NCBI GenBank assembly: GCA_021156385.1
Contig: JAJNDL010000041.1
Span: 1 to 7,822 of the forward strand
Source: Moraxellaceae bacterium
GTDB taxonomy: Bacteria; Pseudomonadota; Gammaproteobacteria; Pseudomonadales; Moraxellaceae
Direction: 5' to 3'
Length of the DNA: 7,822 nt
Shown here in pieces: positions 1 to 7,822 of the stretch. Both the position numbers and the translations under genes were made by a program. The stretch's first letter is position 1; each line of letters opens with the position of its first letter. Below the pieces are notes generated by a model. That model worked only from the letters and a program-made list of their open reading frames with translations. It did no database searches and was not told the origin of the DNA.

Positions 1-1
1 A

Positions 2-532
2 CCTGCCTCTGCAATTTCAAAGACGCTGAGCACCGTCATCTGCCACGACGGCTACATAACGCCAGCCCTGCTGGATGGCTGGCACTGCATAGGCGCCACG
101 TTTTCCCCCGACGACTCCGATACGGCCCCCAGGATCCGGGACCAAGAGGAAAACCTCCGGCTGCTGCGTGAAGCCCTGCCCGATCTGGCACACAGCCTGG
201 AGTCAGCCGAAACCTGGCAGGCCCGCGCATCCATCCGCTGCCAAAGCCCGGATTATCTTCCGCTCGTGGGACCTGTGGCCGACTACCGGAAGTTCATGCA
301 GTGCTACGAAGGAATGCGACACGGAAAAATTGCCGCATACCCCGACCTGCCCGCCCTCCCCGGCCTCTACGTGAATCTCGCGCACGGCTCCAAGGGCTTC
401 GGCCAAGCGGGGCTGGCTGCCGAGATCCTGGCGGCAGAACTCAATGACGAGCCGTATCCGGTCTCGCCGCGCGTCCTGGATTCGCTCCACCCCATGCGTT
501 TCTGGATCCGGCAACTGAAGCGGCAGAAATGA
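2..532 (+). CDS. mnmC: MnmC, C-terminal FAD-dependent oxidoreductase domain (5' truncated by window edge)
   Basis: Bifunctional MnmC completes the mnm5(s2)U modification at the wobble position of certain tRNAs. Its C-terminal FAD domain removes the carboxymethyl group from cmnm5U, and its N-terminal domain then methylates the product. Only the last 176 residues are present; full-length family members run to roughly 620-690 residues, so the methyltransferase domain and the N-terminal FAD-binding part lie outside the window. Recognisable family segments, in order, are CHDGYITPAL, WHCIGATFSPDDSD, ASIRCQSPDYLPLVGPV, the FAD-contacting tail GLYVNLAHGSKG followed by LAAEILAAEL, and the end LHPMRFWIRQLKR. 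The frame is open from base 2 to the TGA at 530-532. One oddity is that the glycine-rich tail reads HGSKGFGQAG, where HGSRG followed by AP is more usual from memory. The gene converges on the minus-strand operon with a 37-bp gap. Identification is from family motifs; the upstream part cannot be checked. Confidence 0.9.
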   Translation, partial: PASAISKTLSTVICHDGYITPALLDGWHCIGATFSPDDSDTAPRIRDQEENLRLLREALPDLAHSLESAETWQARASIRCQSPDYLPLVGPVADYRKFMQCYEGMRHGKIAAYPDLPALPGLYVNLAHGSKGFGQAGLAAEILAAELNDEPYPVSPRVLDSLHPMRFWIRQLKRQK

Positions 533-553
533 AAAGGCCGGCATCAGCCGGCC
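532..553 (-). terminator. Rho-independent terminator of the smc-zipA-ligA operon
   Basis: A perfect 7-bp GC-only stem (GGCCGGC and GCCGGCC, 536-542 and 547-553) encloses a 4-base loop. Read on the minus strand it is followed at once by TTTT (plus-strand AAAA at 532-535), then C and more T-rich sequence. It lies 17 bases past the stop of the last minus-strand gene. This fits an intrinsic terminator for the leftward operon. On the plus strand the stem is followed by TCCGGG, with no T-tract, so it should serve mnmC poorly. Its T-tract overlaps the last base of the mnmC stop codon. Confidence 0.75.
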
Positions 554-569
554 TCCGGGACTGTCGCGG

Positions 570-1004
570 TCAGCGTCCCCGGAAACTCAGCCCGCCCTCG
601 CGTTCCCACTCGCACCGCACCTGCAGGCTTTCTCCCGGCGAGTGCGATCCGCCGATCGCTTCCCAGATGAAGGTATGCAGTCCCGAGACCTCCGTCTCGA
701 GGTGCACCTTGGCGCTCACCCAGTACATCTGCAGAAGCAGATTTTCGAACTTCTTCATCCAGAGCTCCCACTCGTACTCGATGGCCCGATAGCTGGCGCC
801 GAAATGGATGATCTGGGTCTGGTAGGTGCCGGCCGTTTCGTCGAACCCGGAGACACCGAACATGTCCCTGCAGAAGGGCCAGCCGTCGGCATCCGGCAGC
901 ATCTCGACGATGCCGCGGTTGTGTGCCCTACGCACGCGGCGTTCCATCTGCGTGCCGTAAGCGACATCACGCACCACACCGTAGACAATCGATTCCTGGT
1001 CCAT
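570..1004 (-). CDS. Conserved-looking hypothetical protein, 144 aa, last gene of the operon
   Basis: I do not recognise a named family. The start chosen is the ATG at 1004 (MDQESIVYGVVRDVAYG), seven bases after the ligA stop. The frame stays open to an ATG at 1163, but that 53-residue extension is arginine-rich and lies wholly inside ligA out of frame, so it is rejected. The Shine-Dalgarno is weak, so translation may be coupled to ligA. The protein looks soluble, with no signal peptide or membrane segment. It is aromatic-rich (6 Trp, 6 Tyr, 7 Phe in 144 residues). A charged N-terminal part (residues 12-40) precedes a WPFCRDMFG stretch (42-50). An amphipathic region around 72-95 includes YEWELWMKKF. 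The C-terminal third alternates hydrophobic and polar residues as beta-strands do. Only two cysteines are present (45 and 131). The gene ends at TGA 570-572, just before the terminator. Position suggests co-expression with ligA; function is unknown. Confidence 0.82.
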   Translation of the reverse strand: MDQESIVYGVVRDVAYGTQMERRVRRAHNRGIVEMLPDADGWPFCRDMFGVSGFDETAGTYQTQIIHFGASYRAIEYEWELWMKKFENLLLQMYWVSAKVHLETEVSGLHTFIWEAIGGSHSPGESLQVRCEWEREGGLSFRGR

Positions 1005-1011
1005 ACCGTCG

Positions 1012-4030
<3,019 letters not shown>

Positions 4031-4042
4031 TTATCCGCCCGC

Positions 4043-7000
4043 TTAAACGGCCGCCATGGCAGCGGCTTCCTCCACGTTGACCGATACCAGGCGCGACACC
4101 CCCGGCTCATGCATAGTAACGCCCATGAGCTGGTGGGCCATCTCCATGGCGATCTTGTTGTGCGTGATGTAGATGAACTGGACCTTTTCTGACATTTCCT
4201 CGACCAGGCGTGCATAGCGGCCGACATTGGCATCGTCGAGCGGGGCATCCACTTCATCGAGCATGCAGAACGGCGCCGGGTTGAGCGCGAAGATGGAAAA
4301 TACCAGTGCCAGTGCCGTCAGTGCCTTTTCGCCCCCTGACAACAGGTGGATGGTGGAGTTCCGCTTGCCGGGCGGTCGCGCCATGATGGCGACCCCGGCC
4401 TCGAGCAGATCTTCACCGGTCAGCTCCAGATAGGCATGCCCGCCCCCGAAGACCTTGGGGAAAAGCTCCTGTAAACCCTTGTTGACGCGATCGAAAGTGT
4501 CCTTGAACAGCGTACGGGTTTCGCGGTCGATCTTGCGGATGGCGTTCTCCAGGGTTTCCAGCGCCTCGCGCAGATCGGCATCCTGGGCATCGAGATAGGT
4601 CTTGCGTTCGGACTGGGCCTGGTACTCGTCGATGGCGGCGAGATTGATCGGACCGAGGCGGGAAATACGGGCCGTGACTTTTTCCAGATCCTCCTGCCAC
4701 TGTGCCTCGTTCGCCTCTTCCGGGAGCGCGGCAATCACGGTTTGCAGGTCGAACTGGGACTCGGCCAGCTGCTCCTGCAGCGATTCGCGGCGGGAGATGG
4801 CGTTCTGCCACTCCAGACGCTGGGTCTGCAGCATGTCGCGCACCTGCTGCGCCTGCTGCTCGGCCTGCTGGCGCTTGCGCTCGTGTTCGCGGAACTCATG
4901 CTGGACAGCCTCGAGGTCGCGTCGCACCTCCGTCAGCTCCTTCTCGACCTCGACACGCAGGCTCAGCTGTTCTTCCAGTTGCTGCTGGAACTCACCGCCC
5001 GGGTTTTCGAGCTCGAGGAGACTCTCCCTCAGCATCTCGCGGCGCTCGGTCAGATTGGCCAACTGCTCCTGAAGGCGGCTGATACTTTGTGCCAGGGCCG
5101 TTTCTCGCGTGCGCAGGGCCTGCATGGTCAAGGCCACCTGGTGGGCAGCATCACGGTCGGCACGGGTTCGCTGGCGGGCCAGGTCCAGCGCCTCACGGGC
5201 GAGATCACGCTCACGCAGCAGCTCGTCACGGCGTGCAGCATCCCGGCCCATGGCCTCCAGCGCGTCCTGAAGCACCAGCCGGGCCTCGGCCAGCTGCTCC
5301 TGGTCAAGCTTGAGCTGGGCAGACACATCCTCCATTTCTTTTTCGATACGACTGGAGCGGGCGTTGAACTGCTCCAGCCTCACCTGCTTGGCACCGAGCT
5401 GAGCCTGGACATCGCCACGGCGACGGGTCGACTGGGACAGCTGACGCTGTGCCTCTTCCCGCTGCAGCTCATGGGAACGCAAAGCCTCGCGCCCGGCCTC
5501 CAGTGCAGACTGGCGTTCAGCCAGGGTCGCCTCGATTTCCGCGAGTTGAGCGACAATCTGCGCCAGCTCCTGCTTGCGGGCGAGAACTCCCGACTCGGCC
5601 TGGTCCTCACGCACCACACGAAGCCAATTGGGACCAAGCCAGATGCCGTCCCGGGTAACCACCGACTCATGTGCAGCAAGGCGCGTGCGCATCGCCAAGG
5701 CCTCGTCCAGGCCGGCACAGGCATAAATACCGGCCAAGAGCCCCGAGGCCTCATTTCCTCGCACGAAGGAAGAGAGAAAAGTGCCGACGCCATTGGTCTG
5801 ACCAGCGGCTCCGGGTTCAACGAGGGTGACGTGGCCATTGGCCAGATCGTCGAGCTTGGCTGCCAAGCCACCCAGTGACTCGACACAGACAGCCTGCAAA
5901 TACTCTCCCAGGACGGTTTCAACAGCCCGCTCCCAACCGGCTTCAACCTGGAGATGATCAGCAAGACGGGGCCGACTGGTCAGACCATGCCCCTCGAGCC
6001 AGCTGGCCACCCCCGCACCGTGCCCCATTGCGGCCTGCTGGAGGGCCTCCAGTGACGCCTCACGCCCCTTCAGGGATTGCATGCGGGTTTTCAGATTGTC
6101 CGCTTCGTTATGAAGCTGGTTGTTGCGGTCGCGCTGGCCGGCAATCGCGGCCGAGGCGCTGTCGACCTTCTCTTGCTCCGACTCCAGCTCCAGCTCCACC
6201 TCGGCAAGCTGCTCGTTGAGCATCGCGACTTCATCGGCAAGCGGGCCGGCGCTCAACGTCTTGCGCTCATTCTCCAGACGGTCGATTCGCTCTCGCGAAC
6301 GCTGCAGGGCCTGCTCCATGTGCTGGATCCGGGACTGCTCGACTTCCGCCTGCTGCCGGGCACCGGCAGCAGTCTGGTTGAACTGCTCCCACTCATGCTG
6401 CCAGTGCTGCATGCGCTCTTCAGCCACCGCCAGGCTGGCCGACAGCTCGTCAGCCTGTGCCTGGAACAGCGCCTGCTCCGGCTCCAGTGCCAGCATCTGG
6501 GCACGTACATCCTCGAGCTGTGCCTCGTCGAGCTGCAGGTGCTCGGCCGCCTGCTGGTGGCTACGCTCCGCCTGTGACAGATCATTGCGCAGCTGGGAAA
6601 GGCGCTCCCGCTGGTGCGTCATGCTCTGCTCGATGCGCGAGATCTCATTGCCGACCCGGTAGAAGCGGCTTTGCACTTCAGAAAACTTGTCCGAGAGGCT
6701 GATCTGGGATTCGCGCTGCTTTTCGATGGCTGCATCGGCAGCACGCTGCTCGGCGATCACCGCCTCGAGGCGGATCTCGAGTTCGCGGATCAGTGTCTCA
6801 CGCTGCCCGACCTGAACGTCCAGCGCCTGCCAGCGCAGGGCCTGGAGCTGGGCCTTGAGGAGACGCTCCTCCTCCTTGTATTCCTTATACTTCTCAGCCG
6901 CCTGCGCCTGCCGTTGCAGATGCTGCAGCTGCTTCTCCAGCTCTTCACGGATATCGTTCAGTCGCTCGAGATTTTCGCGGGTATGCCGCATGCGGTTCTC

Positions 7001-7540
7001 GGTTTCGCGGCGACGCTCCTTGTATTTGGAAATACCCGCCGCCTCTTCGATATAAACGCGCAACTCCTCCGGCTTGGCCTCGATCAGCCGGGAGATCATG
7101 CCCTGCTCAATGATGGCGTAGGAGCGCGGCCCCAAGCCGGTTCCCAGGAAGATATCGGTGATGTCCTTGCGGCGACAGCGTACGCCGTTGAGGAAGTAAT
7201 CGGATTTGGCGTCGCGGGTGACCAGGCGCTTGATGGAAATCTCGGCGAACTGGGCATATTCGCCCCCCAGGGCAGCATCCGAGTTGTCAAAGACCAGCTC
7301 GATAGACGCCTGTCCGACAGGCTTTCTGGCCGTCGAGCCGTTGAATATGACGTCGGTCATGTTCTCGCCGCGCAGATTCTTGGCGGAGGACTCGCCCATC
7401 ACCCAGCGTACGGCATCGATGACGTTGGACTTGCCGCAACCATTGGGGCCGACCACGGCGGAAAGATTGGTGGGGAAATGGGCCACCGTGGGATCCACAA
7501 ATGATTTGAATCCCACCAGCTTGATGCTTTTCAGTCGCAT
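4043..7540 (-). CDS. smc: Chromosome segregation/condensation ATPase SMC
   Basis: SMC dimers, with ScpA and ScpB, form the ring-shaped condensin that compacts and helps segregate the chromosome. The 1165-residue protein is full length for a gammaproteobacterial SMC. The N-terminal head begins MRLKSIKLVGFKSF with Walker A GPNGCGKS (31-38), the LRGENMTDVIFNGS region (56-69) and the Q-loop at IIEQGMISRLIEAKPEE (Gln146). Coiled coil runs about 170-500 (Glu/Gln/Arg/Leu-rich). A hinge of about 150 residues (about 505-655, from GHGAGVASWLEGHG to GIWLGPNWLRVV) separates it from the returning coil (about 656-950). The C-terminal head has the signature LSGGEK (1067-1072), Walker B FCMLDEVDAP with Asp1095/Glu1096, D-loop PLDD and switch histidine His1127 in YITHNK. 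All catalytic motifs are intact. The ATG at 7540-7538 has AGGA five bases upstream. It is the first gene of the smc-zipA-ligA cluster. scpA and scpB are not in the window. Confidence 0.98.
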   Translation of the reverse strand: MRLKSIKLVGFKSFVDPTVAHFPTNLSAVVGPNGCGKSNVIDAVRWVMGESSAKNLRGENMTDVIFNGSTARKPVGQASIELVFDNSDAALGGEYAQFAEISIKRLVTRDAKSDYFLNGVRCRRKDITDIFLGTGLGPRSYAIIEQGMISRLIEAKPEELRVYIEEAAGISKYKERRRETENRMRHTRENLERLNDIREELEKQLQHLQRQAQAAEKYKEYKEEERLLKAQLQALRWQALDVQVGQRETLIRELEIRLEAVIAEQRAADAAIEKQRESQISLSDKFSEVQSRFYRVGNEISRIEQSMTHQRERLSQLRNDLSQAERSHQQAAEHLQLDEAQLEDVRAQMLALEPEQALFQAQADELSASLAVAEERMQHWQHEWEQFNQTAAGARQQAEVEQSRIQHMEQALQRSRERIDRLENERKTLSAGPLADEVAMLNEQLAEVELELESEQEKVDSASAAIAGQRDRNNQLHNEADNLKTRMQSLKGREASLEALQQAAMGHGAGVASWLEGHGLTSRPRLADHLQVEAGWERAVETVLGEYLQAVCVESLGGLAAKLDDLANGHVTLVEPGAAGQTNGVGTFLSSFVRGNEASGLLAGIYACAGLDEALAMRTRLAAHESVVTRDGIWLGPNWLRVVREDQAESGVLARKQELAQIVAQLAEIEATLAERQSALEAGREALRSHELQREEAQRQLSQSTRRRGDVQAQLGAKQVRLEQFNARSSRIEKEMEDVSAQLKLDQEQLAEARLVLQDALEAMGRDAARRDELLRERDLAREALDLARQRTRADRDAAHQVALTMQALRTRETALAQSISRLQEQLANLTERREMLRESLLELENPGGEFQQQLEEQLSLRVEVEKELTEVRRDLEAVQHEFREHERKRQQAEQQAQQVRDMLQTQRLEWQNAISRRESLQEQLAESQFDLQTVIAALPEEANEAQWQEDLEKVTARISRLGPINLAAIDEYQAQSERKTYLDAQDADLREALETLENAIRKIDRETRTLFKDTFDRVNKGLQELFPKVFGGGHAYLELTGEDLLEAGVAIMARPPGKRNSTIHLLSGGEKALTALALVFSIFALNPAPFCMLDEVDAPLDDANVGRYARLVEEMSEKVQFIYITHNKIAMEMAHQLMGVTMHEPGVSRLVSVNVEEAAAMAAV

Positions 7541-7545
7541 GTCAG

Positions 7546-7549
7546 TCCT
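7546..7549 (-). promoter_or_regulatory. Ribosome binding site of smc
   Basis: On the minus strand AGGA lies five bases before the smc ATG at 7540 (AGGACTGACATG). This is the clearest Shine-Dalgarno in the operon, and it supports the chosen start, which also gives the canonical SMC N-terminus. The downstream genes zipA, ligA and the small gene have weaker sites. Confidence 0.7.
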
Positions 7550-7559
7550 GCGGATCCCA

Positions 7560-7660
7560 CTTATTGAGTGGTATTACCAAATTTAATTCATTAAAAAACA
7601 ATAAACTAGATGCCATTCTTCATGCTTATTCTAATACGGCACCGGGGCAGCCAAGAAAGC
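7560..7660 (-). promoter_or_regulatory. Putative promoter region of the smc operon (AT-rich)
   Basis: The stretch 7560-7620 is strikingly AT-rich in an otherwise GC-rich window, as expected of a promoter or UP-like region upstream of smc. On the minus strand the best single -10 match is TAGAAT (7633-7628, 5 of 6 to consensus) with TTGGCT (7654-7649, 4 of 6 to TTGACA) upstream, but the spacer is only 15 bp. A second possibility nearer the gene is TTGTTT (7601-7596) with TAATAC (7576-7571) and a long 19-bp spacer. Neither is convincing by itself, and the start site cannot be fixed by eye. The region may also drive the rightward reading frame. Confidence 0.4.
7569..7579. promoter_or_regulatory. 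Palindrome TGGTATTACCA, possible GntR/FadR-type operator
   Basis: The 11-bp sequence is two perfect 5-base arms (TGGTA and TACCA) around one T. It fits the TGGT-N3-ACCA pattern typical of operators of the FadR/PdhR branch of the GntR family. It sits 28 bp upstream of the smc ATG, inside the AT-rich region, where a bound protein could block transcription. Whether such a regulator exists here is unknown; none is encoded in the window. Binding is inference only. Confidence 0.3.
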
Positions 7661-7674
7661 CGGCCTGAGTGTAT

Positions 7675-7689
7675 CGGAAAGACTTTCCG
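7675..7689. repeat. Perfect 15-bp inverted repeat CGGAAAG-A-CTTTCCG
   Basis: Two 7-base arms surround a single A. As RNA it would form a short 5-6 bp stem with a small loop, with no T-tract after it on either strand, so it is unlikely to be a terminator. It could equally be a dyad protein-binding site. It lies between the AT-rich region and the probable divergent reading frame. The heptamer CCGGCCT occurs on its left (7660-7666) and again at its right edge (7687-7693). Confidence 0.35.
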
Positions 7690-7740
7690 GCCTCCATCGC
7701 CAGTATGAGCCCTGCATGGCCCACCCCCGGATGGCTCGGC

Positions 7741-7744
7741 AGGA
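7741..7744 (+). promoter_or_regulatory. Probable ribosome binding site for the rightward reading frame
   Basis: AGGA lies five bases before the ATG at 7750, the same spacing as in front of smc. It is the reason for preferring 7750 over two upstream in-frame starts (GTG at 7669 and ATG at 7705), which lack an obvious Shine-Dalgarno. Confidence 0.45.
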
Positions 7745-7749
7745 CTAGG

Positions 7750-7822
7750 ATGAAAAAAGATCACCGTTATTTATGGATTGCCGCTGATGGAAACTCGCCA
7801 CCGTCTTTTCGACTTGGCTGGA
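7750..7822 (+). CDS. Start of an unidentified rightward gene (3' truncated by window edge)
   Basis: The frame encodes MKKDHRYLWIAADGNSPPSF and a few more residues before the window ends; 24 codons are visible and none is a stop. A well-spaced AGGA precedes the ATG. The same frame is open back to 7669, after a TGA at 7666-7668, so starts at 7705 or 7669 are possible. The first codons (AAA AAA GAT, then TAT TTA) are more AT-rich than those of the operon. No signal peptide or family motif can be recognised in so short a piece, and no function is proposed. If real, the gene is divergent from smc and shares the intergenic region with it. On the opposite strand the frames close quickly, although one could still be the tail of a minus-strand gene ending near 7745. 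Confidence 0.45.
   Translation, partial: MKKDHRYLWIAADGNSPPSFRLGW

Larger units (their letters stand above)
7541..7749. other. Intergenic region between smc and the rightward reading frame
   Basis: This is the only gap longer than 40 bp between the genes called here. It holds the smc leader, the AT-rich core (7560-7620), the palindrome at 7569-7579, the inverted repeat at 7675-7689, and a GC-rich segment (7700-7740) with a weak GAGCC/GGCTC pair (7707-7711 and 7733-7737). No tRNA, known riboswitch or insertion sequence end was recognised in it. Confidence 0.6.

Noticed and set aside
4742..5878. A 378-codon plus-strand frame rich in Leu, Gln and Gly
   Set aside because: It is the mirror of the SMC coiled coil, whose repetitive Glu/Gln/Leu codons give Leu/Gln-rich antisense translation. 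No ribosome site or motif supports it.
4700..6900. Many near-repeats of CAGCTGCTC-like words, resembling a repeat array
   Set aside because: They are irregularly spaced and encode Glu-Gln-Leu-type heptads of the SMC coiled coil, so they reflect protein composition rather than a CRISPR or DNA repeat.
6614..7504. A 296-codon plus-strand frame opposite the SMC N-terminus
   Set aside because: It is antisense to the strongly conserved Walker A and Q-loop region of smc, and the translation is not recognisable.

Overview
The window reads as an ordinary GC-rich chromosomal segment from a gammaproteobacterium that condenses its chromosome with SMC rather than MukBEF. Two things support this. ZipA, a division protein restricted to gammaproteobacteria, sits directly between smc and ligA, as in Pseudomonas and related genera (order recalled from general knowledge, not searched). 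The SMC, ZipA and LigA proteins also have the lengths and motifs expected of that group. The species cannot be named from the sequence alone.

Layout from left to right. Positions 2-532 (+) hold the C-terminal 176 residues of MnmC, a tRNA wobble-uridine modification enzyme cut by the left edge. A 37-bp convergent gap follows; it carries a GC-rich hairpin whose T-tract lies on the minus strand. Positions 570-7540 are a tightly packed minus-strand cluster transcribed right to left: smc (7540-4043), zipA (4030-3077), ligA (3066-1012, GTG start) and a 144-residue protein of unknown function (1004-570). Gaps between these genes are only 12, 10 and 7 bp, so they are probably one operon ending at the hairpin at 532-553. 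Upstream of smc is a 209-bp intergenic region (7541-7749) with a very AT-rich core, a GntR-like palindrome and a separate perfect inverted repeat. The last 73 bases probably contain the start of a divergent plus-strand gene that cannot be identified.

The recognised genes of the operon all serve chromosome maintenance and division. SMC organises and segregates the nucleoid, ZipA tethers FtsZ to the inner membrane, and LigA seals Okazaki-fragment and repair nicks. The small fourth gene is the only unexplained protein with good coding support.

No mobile element, CRISPR array, RNA gene or recognisable defence system was seen. The most useful leads are the small gene after ligA and the possible regulatory site in front of smc; neither amounts to a new system on this evidence.
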